Notes: generated by a model not told the origin, from the letters alone. Shown: positions 27,471 through 36,386, counted from the first letter of the stretch. The stretch is DNA of 52,212 nucleotides from an uncultured Roseateles sp. (GCA_946886855.1 CAMPJJ010000027.1:1-52212); one strand, 5' to 3'. Program-made: numbers and translations.

Positions 27471-27688
27471 GTAAATATCTCAGGTAAAAATCGAACGCTT
27501 GTGGCAGGCGTGCGACGCTTTTTCAGCCGACTTGCCAGCGGCCGCGGAACGCTGACAGAGACCATCCAGGATGGCATCGGAACCAACCCGGATTGATTGG
27601 CTGATCAATGCCTCGCGGCGAAGCGCGCAGCATCCCATCGGGTACAGATCCCATTGCCGCGGCAAGGAGCGATGCACGATCGGACACG

Positions 27689-27705
27689 GGACATGGCCCA
27701 TGTCC
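27689..27705. repeat. Perfect 17-base palindrome
   Basis: GGACATGGCCCATGTCC, 8-base arms with one central base. Not adjacent to any start codon (nearest about 400 bases away). GGCATGGCCCATGGG at about 25460 shares the core. Function unknown. Confidence 0.4.
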
Positions 27706-28090
27706 GGCCGATGGAACGACCCGGTCAGCGATCCGGTCGCGCTCCCACCTCTGCCCGCCATTCACGGGCACGCAGGCGCGTCCGCCGGCGGTGCGCTTCC
27801 AATTTCCACGCGCCGCTAGTCGGGCCATCGCCGGCCCCGTGCCGATGCGCGAGACCGTGGGCACTGCTCAGCGCCGCACGGACACGCGGCCCAGTGGTCA
27901 GGGCAGCACGGCGTCTTCGCCAATGCGCGCGACGTGCGATGGAAGCCGGGCCCATTGGCCACGCGGGCCGACAGCGAACCCATTGACGCGAACAGCATGG
28001 GCAGCGGGCGGCGCCGGTTGAACCATCGATCAACATCGGGATGGACCCTAGCTCGCCATGCCGGCTGCCGTGCCAGATTGCTTCCGTCAT

Positions 28091-28128
28091 AGGTTGACCG
28101 CGCATTCAAGCTTGATGCACATCAACCT
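28091..28128. promoter_or_regulatory. FNR/ANR-like palindrome inside a wider dyad
   Basis: TTGATGCACATCAA (28112-28125) fits the FNR/ANR consensus TTGAT-N4-ATCAA exactly. An outer dyad AGGTTGA (28091-28097)/TCAACCT (28122-28128) overlaps it. TTGATG also serves as a possible -35 with TAGCAT (28135-28140) 17 bases on, which would place the palindrome over the promoter rather than at -41.5. Confidence 0.5.
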
Positions 28129-28186
28129 TGTTCCTAGCATTCGGTTCTTCTTAGGGCACGTGTAGTTGCCTGCAACCGGAGACACC

Positions 28187-29179
28187 ATGAAGAATCCATC
28201 CAGCCCCACGCGGCGCTCGCTGCTCGCGGCCGCCACCATGCTCGCCGCAGGCTTCGGCCACATGGCGATCGCGCAAGAGAACTACCCCACCAAGCCGGTC
28301 ACCCTCATCGTGCCCTTCACTCCCGGCGGTAGCAACGACGTCATCGCCCGCGTGATTGGCCAGCGGCTCAGCCAGATCTGGAACCAGCCGGTCATCGTGG
28401 ACAACAAGGCAGGCGCCGCCGGAAGCATCGGGACCGACCACGTGGCCAAGGCCCCTGCGGATGGCTACAAGCTGCTGATCACCAACAACAACACCATGTC
28501 CATCAATCCGGTGCTGTTGCCCAACACGCCGTACGTCGTCGCGCGCGACTTCGCCCAGGTCACGCAGCTCGGCGCGGTGCCTGTCGTGCTGGTCGTGAAC
28601 TCGAACGTGAAGGCGACGACCGTGAAGGAACTGGTGGATCTCGCGAAGGCCGCTCCGGGCAAGCTGACCTATGCCTCGTCGGGCTCCGGCAGCCCGCAGC
28701 ATCTGTCCGCAGAGCTCTTCAAGGCAATGACGGGCACCGACATCACCCACATCCCCTACAAGGGCGCTGCGCCTGCCATCACGGACATGCTGGCCGGCCA
28801 GGTCGACCTGCAGTTCGGCGCCATCAACTCGCTGCTGCCACACATCCGCACCGGGAAGCTGCGCGCGCTCGCCGTGGGCGGCACCCGGCGCGCCTCCCTG
28901 CTGGCCGATGTCCCGACGATGGCCGAGGCGGGCCTGCCCCAGTACGACAGCGAGATCTGGCTCGGCTTGGCGGCTCCCGCAGGGACGCCTGCGGCGGTGA
29001 TCAAGCGGATCAACGAAGATGTCACCAAGGTCCTGGTGGAGCCTGCGGTGAAGGAAAAGCTCGCCGAGCAAGGCATCGATGCGCGGCCGAGCACGCCGCG
29101 GGAGATGACCAAGCTGGTCGAGAAGGACACCGCGCGATGGGCAAGTGTCATCAAGAGCGCGGGCATCAAGGCCGATTGA
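28187..29179 (+). CDS. Bug/TctC-family receptor (4 of 6)
   Basis: A 330-residue receptor. The N-terminus MKNPSSPTRRSLLAAATMLAAG has twin Arg and a hydrophobic stretch, cut near MAIAQ. Then YPTKPVTLIVPFTPGGSND, VDNKAGAAGSIG, ADGYKLL, YASSGSGSPQHLSAELF, IPYKGAAPAI. CCGGAGACACC precedes ATG 28187. First gene of an operon with the ThDP decarboxylase and an aldehyde dehydrogenase, so the ligand is probably a 2-oxo or 2-hydroxy aromatic acid. Confidence 0.9.
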   Translation: MKNPSSPTRRSLLAAATMLAAGFGHMAIAQENYPTKPVTLIVPFTPGGSNDVIARVIGQRLSQIWNQPVIVDNKAGAAGSIGTDHVAKAPADGYKLLITNNNTMSINPVLLPNTPYVVARDFAQVTQLGAVPVVLVVNSNVKATTVKELVDLAKAAPGKLTYASSGSGSPQHLSAELFKAMTGTDITHIPYKGAAPAITDMLAGQVDLQFGAINSLLPHIRTGKLRALAVGGTRRASLLADVPTMAEAGLPQYDSEIWLGLAAPAGTPAAVIKRINEDVTKVLVEPAVKEKLAEQGIDARPSTPREMTKLVEKDTARWASVIKSAGIKAD

Positions 29180-29191
29180 GCGGAGTAACCA

Positions 29192-31006
29192 TTGAATTCG
29201 AAGCAAGCCATTCCTTTGCGCCGCGACATCCCCGCACCGGGCGCCGGCGCCAGCGCCGGCAGTCTGTGGGCCAGCGACGCGATCGCGGAGATGATCCGCG
29301 CGCTCGACATCCCCTATGTCCTCCTGAACCCCGGCTCGAGCTTCCGCGGTCTGCACGACAGCCTCGTCAACCACCTCGGCAACATCGATCCGCAGATGCT
29401 GGTCGTGCTCCATGAGGAGCATGCCGTCGCGATCGCCCACGGCTATGCGAAGGTCACAGGGAAGCCGCTGGCTGCCATTGTTCACAGCAACGTGGGCCTG
29501 ATGCATGCGTCCATGGCGATCTTCAACGCCTGGGTGGACCGCGTGCCCGTGCTGGTCCTGGGCGCGACGGGCCCGGTCGATGCGGCCAAGCGGCGCCCCT
29601 GGATCGACTGGATGCACACCGCGCAGGACCAGGGCGCACTGGTGCGCGACTTCAGCAAGTGGGACGCGCAGCCGGCTTCCGTCGCCGCGTCGTACGAGGC
29701 GCTGCTGCGGGCCAAGCAGATCGCGCTGAGCGCTCCCGCCGGCCCCACCTACGTGTGCTTCGATGTCTCGCTGCAGGAAACGCGCATCGATGCGATCCCG
29801 GCGCTGCCGGACGTCAGCCGCTACCAGGTTCCCTCGCCCGCCGTGCCGGGCAGGGACGAGCTGGCCAGAGCCGCAGCGCTGCTTTCGGGCGCGTCCCGTC
29901 CGGTAATTCTGATGGGGCGGGTCTCCAGGTCCAGCGAAGGCTGGCGCCAGCGCATCGAGTTGGCCGAGAAGCTCAATGCGCAGGTTCTCACCGACTTGCG
30001 GGCCGGCGCGTCTTTCCCCACCGACCATCCGCTGCACGCGGCCGTGCCGGGCGTCTTCCTGACCCCGGACGCGGCCGCCACGCTGCGCGCCGCCGATGTC
30101 GTGCTGAGCCTGGACTGGTACGACCTGAACGGCACGCTGCAGCAGGCATGGCGCAACGAGAGCGTCGGCGCCAAGGTGATCCAGGTCTCGCTCGACCACT
30201 ACAGCCATCGCGGCTGGAGCATGGACCACCAGGGCCTGCCCCCGGTGGACGTGTTCATGCCGGTCGAGCCGGACGTCGCCGTGCCCCTGCTCTGCGCTGC
30301 CTGCACCGAGCGCACCTCGGCCCTCCGGGCTCCGAAGCGCCCAATGGCCATGCCACCGGTTCCGGAAGACGGGACAATCAGCATCGCGATGGTCGCCGAC
30401 GCCCTGCGCCGGGCCGCGGGCACGCAGCCCGTCACCCTGATCCGCGTACCGCTGGGTTGGAGCGGCGAGATGGGCCACTTCCGCGACCCGCTGGACTACC
30501 TGGGCATGGACGGGGGCGCCGGCATCGGCTCCGGGCCGGGCATGGCCGTCGGCGCCGCGCTGGCGCTGCGCGGCACCGACCGCCTGCCCGTGCTGATGAC
30601 CGGCGACGGCGACTACCTGATGGGCCTGACGGCACTGTGGACCGCCGCCAATGCCGGCGTTCCCCTGCTCACCATCGTCTGCAACAACCGGTCGTTCTTC
30701 AACGACGAGCTGCACCAGGAGCGCGTGGCCCGCGATCGCGACCGCCCGGTGCAGAACCGGTGGATCGGGCAGCGCATCGGAGACCCGGACCCCGATCTGG
30801 CCGCGCTCGCGCGCGGCCTCGGCCTGCAGGGCCTCGGGCCGACGGACAGCCCGTCGGAGCTCGACGAGGTCCTGGCCCGCGCCGTCGCCGCGGTGCGGGA
30901 AGGAGCGACCGTCGTCGTCGATGTGCACGTCACGCCGGGCTACAGCGCCGCGATGGCCTCCGGCATGACCCGCTCCCATGAAGACCAGGAAGGAGCCCAG
31001 CCATGA
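29192..31006 (+). CDS. ThDP-dependent 2-oxoacid decarboxylase, benzoylformate-decarboxylase-like
   Basis: A 604-residue thiamine diphosphate enzyme of the acetolactate synthase/decarboxylase superfamily. The Pyr domain has NPGSSF (S49), HEEHAVAIAHGYA with the activating Glu (E75), and VHSNVG (H98). These match the Ser, Glu and first active-site His of benzoylformate decarboxylase better than acetolactate synthase. The PP domain carries the cofactor motif GDGDYLMG with a downstream NN. It is longer than the usual 530 residues, with an extra N-terminal stretch. A TTG at 29192 after CGGAG is the best start. It overlaps the aldehyde dehydrogenase by ATGA. Inference: decarboxylates an arylglyoxylate to an aldehyde. 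Confidence 0.8.
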   Translation: MNSKQAIPLRRDIPAPGAGASAGSLWASDAIAEMIRALDIPYVLLNPGSSFRGLHDSLVNHLGNIDPQMLVVLHEEHAVAIAHGYAKVTGKPLAAIVHSNVGLMHASMAIFNAWVDRVPVLVLGATGPVDAAKRRPWIDWMHTAQDQGALVRDFSKWDAQPASVAASYEALLRAKQIALSAPAGPTYVCFDVSLQETRIDAIPALPDVSRYQVPSPAVPGRDELARAAALLSGASRPVILMGRVSRSSEGWRQRIELAEKLNAQVLTDLRAGASFPTDHPLHAAVPGVFLTPDAAATLRAADVVLSLDWYDLNGTLQQAWRNESVGAKVIQVSLDHYSHRGWSMDHQGLPPVDVFMPVEPDVAVPLLCAACTERTSALRAPKRPMAMPPVPEDGTISIAMVADALRRAAGTQPVTLIRVPLGWSGEMGHFRDPLDYLGMDGGAGIGSGPGMAVGAALALRGTDRLPVLMTGDGDYLMGLTALWTAANAGVPLLTIVCNNRSFFNDELHQERVARDRDRPVQNRWIGQRIGDPDPDLAALARGLGLQGLGPTDSPSELDEVLARAVAAVREGATVVVDVHVTPGYSAAMASGMTRSHEDQEGAQP

Positions 31007-32505
31007 CAGCGGCCCCCATCGTCCTGCCGGACAGCGGCGACCTGAGCCCCTACGTCCAGCGCGTCCTGCCCCGGTCGAGCGGGCTCTTTTGGGACGGCCG
31101 CTGGCAGGAGGGAGCGGGCCAGGCGATCGCGACCTTCAACCCGTCCACGGGCGAGCGTCTGGCCGACGTGACCTCGGCGGGTTCGGCGGAGGTTGACGCC
31201 TCGGTCGCCTCGGCGAAGGCCGCCTTCCCGGCCTGGGCCGAGAGCCCTCCCCTGCAGCGCGCGGCGCTGCTGCGTGAAGCGGCACGCCGCGTGCGCCTGC
31301 ATTCACGCGAGCTGGCGCTGCTGGACGCCGCCAACTGCGGCAATCCCGTGCGCGCCATGCAGATGGACGCGGAGATCGCGGCCACCCAGCTGGACTACTT
31401 CGCGGGACTGGTGCTCGAGATCAAGGGCGAGACCATCCCCACCGCCAACGGCGCGCTGAACTACACGCTCAGGGAACCGCTCGGCCCGGTCGCGCGGATC
31501 TTCCCCTTCAACCACCCGTTCATGTTCGCGGCCGGCAAGATCGCCGCGCCGCTCGCGGCGGGCAACACGGTCATTCTCAAGCCGCCGGAGCAGGCGCCGC
31601 TGTCGACCATCCGGCTGATGGAGATCCTGGACGGCCTGTTCCCCCCGGGCGTGCTGAACTGCATCGCCGGCGGCCGGGACACGGGTGCCGCGCTGTCCGT
31701 GCACCCGGATGTGCAGGCCGTCGCGCTGATCGGAAGCGTCGGGGCGGGCAAGGCCGTGCTGCGGTCCGCCGCGGAGACGATGAAGCGCACCCTGCTGGAG
31801 CTGGGCGGCAAGAACGCGATGGTCATCTACCCCGACGCGGACCTGCGCAGCGCGGTGGAGGGGGCCGTGCGCGGCATGAACTTCACGTGGTGCGGGCAGT
31901 CGTGCGGCTCCACGAGCCGCCTGTACGTGCACCGATCCCTGCACGACGAGTTCATGCAGCGCGTGACGCAGGAGCTCGCGCGCAAACACCGGCCCGGCAT
32001 CGCGACCCATCTGGACACGACCATGGGCGCAATGGCGAGCCGCGCCCAGTACGACCGCACGCTGCACTACATCCAGGCCGGCATCGACGAGGGGGCCACG
32101 CTGCTGACCGGTGGCCGCACGGCGCGCGACGCGCAACTAAAGGACGGGCTGTTCATCGAGCCCACCATCTTCACGGGCGTGCGGCCCGACATGCGGATCG
32201 CACGCGAAGAGATCTTCGGCCCGGTGCTCTCGGTGTTTTCCTGGGACGACGAGGACCGGATGCTGGCCGAGGTCAATGGCACGGAGCTCGGGCTGACGGC
32301 CTCGGTGTGGACCACGAGCCTGAACACCGGCCTGCGTGCCGCGAAGCGGATCCAGTCGGGCTACGTGTGGGTCAACGAGTGTTCGGTGCACATCCCCGGC
32401 GCGCCGTTCGGCGGCTACAAGCAGTCCGGCGTCGGCAGGGAGGAATGCAAGGAGGAGCTGCTGGAGTTCACGCAGCTGAAGAACGTCAACGTGAAGCTCG
32501 GCTAG
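31003..32505 (+). CDS. NAD(P)-dependent aldehyde dehydrogenase
   Basis: A 500-residue ALDH. IFPFNHPFMFAAGKIAAPLAAGNT is the nucleotide-binding region (written here for position, residues 165-188), the general base Glu is in LELGGKNAMV, and the nucleophile Cys in WCGQSCGS. EEIFGPVLSVF follows. ATGA overlap with the decarboxylase strongly suggests that it oxidises the aldehyde released by that enzyme to the acid. It could be the benzaldehyde (MdlD-like) step of a mandelate-type route. Confidence 0.9.
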   Translation: MTAAPIVLPDSGDLSPYVQRVLPRSSGLFWDGRWQEGAGQAIATFNPSTGERLADVTSAGSAEVDASVASAKAAFPAWAESPPLQRAALLREAARRVRLHSRELALLDAANCGNPVRAMQMDAEIAATQLDYFAGLVLEIKGETIPTANGALNYTLREPLGPVARIFPFNHPFMFAAGKIAAPLAAGNTVILKPPEQAPLSTIRLMEILDGLFPPGVLNCIAGGRDTGAALSVHPDVQAVALIGSVGAGKAVLRSAAETMKRTLLELGGKNAMVIYPDADLRSAVEGAVRGMNFTWCGQSCGSTSRLYVHRSLHDEFMQRVTQELARKHRPGIATHLDTTMGAMASRAQYDRTLHYIQAGIDEGATLLTGGRTARDAQLKDGLFIEPTIFTGVRPDMRIAREEIFGPVLSVFSWDDEDRMLAEVNGTELGLTASVWTTSLNTGLRAAKRIQSGYVWVNECSVHIPGAPFGGYKQSGVGREECKEELLEFTQLKNVNVKLG

Positions 32506-33250
32506 GGATCATGGTCGCTCGATAGGTGGTCAAGAGGATCGTCTCCGGCATCGTGGATCGCGCGCTTGCGTGCTCCGAGCAACACGCGATGAGTGTCCCC
32601 AACCGCAATCCGTAGGGACACGGGCCTTCCTTCGCCTACCGAGCGATCATCATGTCCAGGGCCCGGCCGGCCGGAACCCTCAAGGAGCTCGCGCCTGCGG
32701 GGCGCTGGCTCCGACACGTCCTTCCACCGCGGTGCCTGGCCCCCGTAGCCCCTGTCCAACATGCGGGCTCACTGCCACCCGAGCGCACTTGCGCAACGCC
32801 TCGGGCGATCACTCCTGCGAGGAGCCAGCCAGGTCGTTCCTCGACCCCATCGACGCGAACCAGGGTGCGACCAAGGCCTTTGCCTTCATCGAGCCCGCGC
32901 AGGTGTTCCGCCATGCGCGGAAACGGGACAAGGCCCAAGACAAGCGCCTCCTGTGCCGCACGCCCTCGGCGTGCCGTACGCCATCGACATCTGCGGCATG
33001 CCGACGCAACACAGCGCCTCGAGGTCTGGAGCCAGGGCGTCGCCAAGCCAACGCTCAGCGAGGAGGTGGGGGGCTGTCGCGGCGGTTGGACGGCGCACAA
33101 CAGGGTTCGCCCCAGCTTTCCTATTGTTAGTCGATTAACAATAATGCGCCGAACTGGGTCGGCCGCGCTGCGCCGTCCTCGCCAGTCGTCCCAGCGACCG
33201 CCCGGCGGTGCCAGAGTCGATGCCAATTCCACAGAGGACCAGGAGACAAG
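32506..33250. other. Spacer of 745 bases with remnants
   Basis: Lies between two plus-strand genes. GTGTCCC (32593-32599) and GGGACAC (32615-32621) form an inverted repeat that may end the upstream operon. A plus-strand frame at about 32838-32910 reads FLDPIDANQGATKAFAFI, which recalls the RTX/serralysin C-terminal block, with no intact gene around it. The right end carries the operator of the exported hydrolase. Confidence 0.4.
33122..33143. promoter_or_regulatory. TTAG-type operator with extended 8-bp arms
   Basis: TATTGTTA (33122-33129), centre GTCGAT, TAACAATA (33136-33143). It contains TTAGTCGATTAA and is the longest dyad of the family. About 108 bases upstream of the hydrolase start. 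Confidence 0.65.
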
Positions 33251-34297
33251 ATGAACAACACGCCCCCCGCATCCCGCCGGAAGTTCTTCCGCACCAGCGC
33301 TGGCATGGGTGCCATCCTAGCCGCCGCCAGCACCGGCGCGTCCGGTGCCAGCGCGCGCGCCCACGCTGCCGTGCGGGTGCGCAACGGCTTTGTGGCCGAT
33401 CCTTCGACCTACTACGAGGTTCTGGAGCCGGTCGCGAAGACCCGCAAACCGCCCATGGTGATGATCCACGGCGGGGCGCACACCGGCTCCTGCTACATGG
33501 CGACCGCCGACGGCCGCCCGGGCTGGGCGCCCTTCTTCGCGGCCCAGGGCTACCAGGTGGTGGTGCCCGACTGGGCAGGCACCGGTCGCAGCGGCTACAT
33601 CCCCTACGACGAGCTGTCGGGCGAGACGGTGGTGAAGGGCCTTGGCAAGGTGCTGGCCACGCTGGACCGCCCGGCGATCGTCATGACGCATTCGATGTCG
33701 GGCCCCTTCGGCTGGAAGCTGCTCGAACTCTTCGGCGACCGCATCGTCTCCCTGGTGGCAATCGCACCTGGCGGGCCGGCCAACGTTAGCGCGCCGACCG
33801 AGTTCCTGTCCAGCACGCCGGACCACGTGGAAGTCCGCTTGGCGCCCGGCGCTCCGGTGCTCAAGCTCAGCCGCAAGCTACCCTTCGTTGCCGAACCGGG
33901 CTGGGCCACCAAGAAGCTGGTCGGCAGCAGCACGCGCTTCCCGCGCGAGTATCTGGACAGCTACCTGGCCAGCCTCACCGTCATTCCGCCCCGGTTGCTG
34001 CTGGAGCGAGTGAACTATGAGAACAGCGCGCCCCGCGTGACCGACCCCTCGGGCTACAAGGGCAAGCGCGTGGCCCTGGTCATGGGCACCAATGACGCGG
34101 ACCACACGGCCGCCATCGACAAGCCCATCGTCGACTGGCTGAACGACATCGGCGCGCGCGCGGAGTTCATTCCGCTGGGCGACCGGGGCATCCAGGGCAA
34201 CGGCCACATGATGATGATGGAGAGCAACAGCGACCAGTTGGCAGCCGGTATTGCGGCCTGGCTGCAGACCGGCAAGTTCACCGCCTCGGCGTCCTAG
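33251..34297 (+). CDS. Tat-exported alpha/beta hydrolase
   Basis: A 348-residue serine hydrolase. SRRKFFRTS at residues 8-16, followed by a hydrophobic stretch to about residue 40, is a twin-arginine signal, so it should act in the periplasm. MIHGGAHTGS (71-80) forms the oxyanion region; the nucleophile is S148 in THSMSG, where the usual first Gly of GxSxG is His. H319 in GNGHMM and D282/D284 fit the rest of the triad. AGGAGACAAG precedes ATG 33251. Alone, but under the same operator type as the phthalate operon; a periplasmic esterase for phthalate esters is a reasonable but unproven guess. Confidence 0.87.
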   Translation: MNNTPPASRRKFFRTSAGMGAILAAASTGASGASARAHAAVRVRNGFVADPSTYYEVLEPVAKTRKPPMVMIHGGAHTGSCYMATADGRPGWAPFFAAQGYQVVVPDWAGTGRSGYIPYDELSGETVVKGLGKVLATLDRPAIVMTHSMSGPFGWKLLELFGDRIVSLVAIAPGGPANVSAPTEFLSSTPDHVEVRLAPGAPVLKLSRKLPFVAEPGWATKKLVGSSTRFPREYLDSYLASLTVIPPRLLLERVNYENSAPRVTDPSGYKGKRVALVMGTNDADHTAAIDKPIVDWLNDIGARAEFIPLGDRGIQGNGHMMMMESNSDQLAAGIAAWLQTGKFTASAS

Positions 34298-34493
34298 CAC
34301 CTCCGGACAGCGCTCGGGCCGACGCCGCCGCGATCCAGTGGCGCAGGCTGTTAAGGCAGGCCAGGTCAGTGTCGCGCGGCAGGGCTTCCACCCGCACCAT
34401 GCCCTCTTCCAACCGCCCCTCGCGCAGCGCCACTGCGCGGACGCACCGTTTGGCAGGCCGCAGCGCAACTGCGGCGTGGCCATCGCCCATCAT
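34278..34493 (-). CDS. Possible small protein, 71 residues
   Basis: An open frame MMGDGHAAVALRPAKR to SGGARTPRR with fairly coding-like third positions and mixed charge (RLEEGMVRVEALPRDTD). A GGGAG lies near the ATG. It overlaps the end of the hydrolase gene by 20 bases on the opposite strand. I recognise no family; it may be spurious. Confidence 0.25.
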   Translation of the reverse strand: MMGDGHAAVALRPAKRCVRAVALREGRLEEGMVRVEALPRDTDLACLNSLRHWIAAASARALSGGARTPRR

Positions 34494-34655
34494 CGGGGAC
34501 TGCTCCCTGGAAAGAGAAGACGCACGAGTTCGCAGCGGCAGGCCGGCCGCCGCTAGCCCGCAATGCCCGGCGTCCAGTCCGCTCTCGCAGAGGACCGCCT
34601 CTCGGCTCTGAGCGACACAGGGCGGCGCGAGCGACCCGCACGTGCCTCGCCACGC
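34298..34655. other. Spacer of 358 bases
   Basis: Between convergent genes. Apart from the doubtful 71-residue frame, nothing is supported. Confidence 0.4.
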
Positions 34656-35939
34656 TCATGGGCGGGGGACGTAACGGGCGCGCGGCCGCCAAAGGCCGGT
34701 CACGCTGCGCTGCTCCTCCACATGCGCAGCCCAGCCGGCCATGCGCGCCACCAGGAAGAAGACCGCAGCCGACCAGACGGGAAGCCGGAGCGCCCGCACC
34801 AGGCAGACGACGGCGAACTCATGCCTGGGATGGTCCGCGAGATTCTCCTGCGCCCACCCGACGAAATCGGTCACCTGTCGCATGTTGAAGGAGTCGTCGG
34901 CCAGCTCCGCGGCGATGGCGAGCAGGTGCCTCGCGCGCGGGTCGCCGCCCATGTAGAGCGGATGCGTGAAGCCCGGGATCCGCTGCGCCCGCTGGTGCAG
35001 CCGCAGGGCCTTGTCACGCAGCGCTGTCGCGGACGGTCTTGCGGTGAGGAAGCGGTCCACGACCGCATAGTGCCCGGCGATCTCGGTGCCGGCGCTTGCG
35101 CAGATGCCCACGGCGATACAGTCGAAAAGGTTCGCGCCTCCCGAGGCCGCCGCGCGGACGGCCAGGGTGCCGGGCGGCAGTTCGTGGTCAGCGAGAAGCA
35201 CGAGCAGCGCGTTCACCGCCCGGATCCGCGCGGGCGTGGTCTCGCACCCGAAGGAGCGGATCAGCGTCGATGCGATCGATTCGGAGCGATCCGGCAGCGT
35301 CAGCGCTCTGGCCGGGCCGACACATCCCAGCGCTTGCGCCACCGCACAGATCAGCAGGCGCGCCTCTTGCGCGACACCCGCGTCCTGGGCACCGCCGCCC
35401 GACATCCGGCGGGTGCGCTCCAACTGGAGAGCCAGCATCGCAAGCGACCCGTACACGCGGTGAGGATCAGCGCCGTGCAGGATCCGCAAACCGGCTTCGC
35501 GTGCCAGTGCCTGGTCGCGCGGCGGGATTCTCCAGGCGCTGGCCCTGTCGACATCGAGCGGAGCACCCCACAGCAGCTCGCAGACACGCTCGAACGGAAC
35601 GCCCTGCCGCGCGAGGTCGCTGGCCAGGTAGCCCCGGTACGCAGGACCCGCCTCGGTGATTTCCGTGATACCGCTGCTGACGATGGGTGGCCCATGGTCC
35701 ATCGCACCGGCCGCCGCCGCAGCATGGCCCGCGCGGGCGGCCGCGCGCGCGACCACCCGTTCGATGTCCGAGCGGCTGTACAGGTGCGCCTTGGTTCCGG
35801 GCTGGGGCACGCTGCGGATGGCCCCCCTGCTCACATAGGCGTAGAGCGTCTGCGGGCGGACGCCCAGAAGGGCAAGACTGGCCTTCGCATCCAGGAAATC
35901 CGGCTGCCGGCCCGACGTGGGATCGGGGCATGTGCTCAT
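34656..35939 (-). CDS. HTH-citrate-synthase-like fusion protein
   Basis: A 427-residue protein. Residues about 14-60 form an excisionase/MerR-like helix-turn-helix (FLDAKASLALLGVRPQTLYAYVSRG, then KAHLYSRSDIERV), followed by a citrate-synthase/citryl-CoA-lyase-like domain. GFTHPLYMGGDPRA keeps one His; the canonical SGPLHGG is not seen (ASAGTEIAGHY at that place), and the catalytic Asp position reads Glu (RHEFAVV). ATG 35939. Two overlapping dyads lie 68-90 bases upstream. This fusion is common in Burkholderiales but its activity is not established; a CoA-ester-sensing regulator or lyase is possible. Confidence 0.85.
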   Translation of the reverse strand: MSTCPDPTSGRQPDFLDAKASLALLGVRPQTLYAYVSRGAIRSVPQPGTKAHLYSRSDIERVVARAAARAGHAAAAAGAMDHGPPIVSSGITEITEAGPAYRGYLASDLARQGVPFERVCELLWGAPLDVDRASAWRIPPRDQALAREAGLRILHGADPHRVYGSLAMLALQLERTRRMSGGGAQDAGVAQEARLLICAVAQALGCVGPARALTLPDRSESIASTLIRSFGCETTPARIRAVNALLVLLADHELPPGTLAVRAAASGGANLFDCIAVGICASAGTEIAGHYAVVDRFLTARPSATALRDKALRLHQRAQRIPGFTHPLYMGGDPRARHLLAIAAELADDSFNMRQVTDFVGWAQENLADHPRHEFAVVCLVRALRLPVWSAAVFFLVARMAGWAAHVEEQRSVTGLWRPRARYVPRP

Positions 35940-36386
35940 GTGGGCTCCGCGCGATTCCGGCGTTCGCCGGCACGGAAATCCCGAAACCGCGCTATGTCTC
36001 CGTAGGCCTAATCATTAGGTATCTAATTATCTCACAGGCTGCCGGGCAGGAGGCGGCGGCACCGGACAGGCGGTTCCGGCGTGCGTTCCATGGGGCATCC
36101 ATGCCTCTCGCCCGTGGTGCGCGGGGCCCGCGACGCGGCACTGCCGAAGCGCCGGCGCGAACGTCGCGCTCCCGGGCGGTCCGCGAGCGCCGCAGCGGAT
36201 GCCTTCGGCGATGGCGGCAACCACCGGTGGCCCCCAGACGCGGCCCGATGCGGCACGGTTTCGCCCGGGCGCACTGCGCTATGGCGGGCCCGATGCATCT
36301 GAGGGATGGGCAGAGCGTGGCGGCGCCCCGAGGCGCAGTTCGCTTCCACGACGTCGCACCCAGGGCGCGGCCAGCGTCAACGCGAG
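35940..36386. other. Spacer of 447 bases
   Basis: The left 90 bases contain the operator and a GATAAT -10-like box (36026-36031, minus strand). The rest, to the end of the MarR gene, has Arg-rich frames only; I see no gene. Confidence 0.45.
36007..36026. promoter_or_regulatory. Overlapping TTAG-type dyads upstream of the HTH-citrate-synthase-like gene
   Basis: CCTAATCATTAGG (36007-36019, perfect arms of six) and TTAGGTATCTAA (36015-36026) overlap. On the minus strand TACCTAATGATTAGG resembles GCCTAATGATTTTAGG at 47041 near the hemerythrin operator. Confidence 0.6.

Larger units (their letters stand above)
27281..28186. other. Spacer of 906 bases between divergent operons
   Basis: Contains the paired operators of porin 2, a perfect 17-base palindrome at 27689-27705, and the FNR-like palindrome before the Bug-decarboxylase operon. 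The frames in 27500-28080 are Arg/Ala-rich and show no family features; I see no gene there. Confidence 0.5.

Noticed and set aside
28151..30979. A 942-codon minus-strand open frame opposite the Bug and ThDP genes
   Set aside because: Same reason: it mirrors two strongly supported plus-strand genes.
32506..33120. Possible insertion-sequence remnant, prompted by the GTGTCCC/GGGACAC repeat
   Set aside because: No transposase motif, no matching terminal repeats and no target duplication could be seen.
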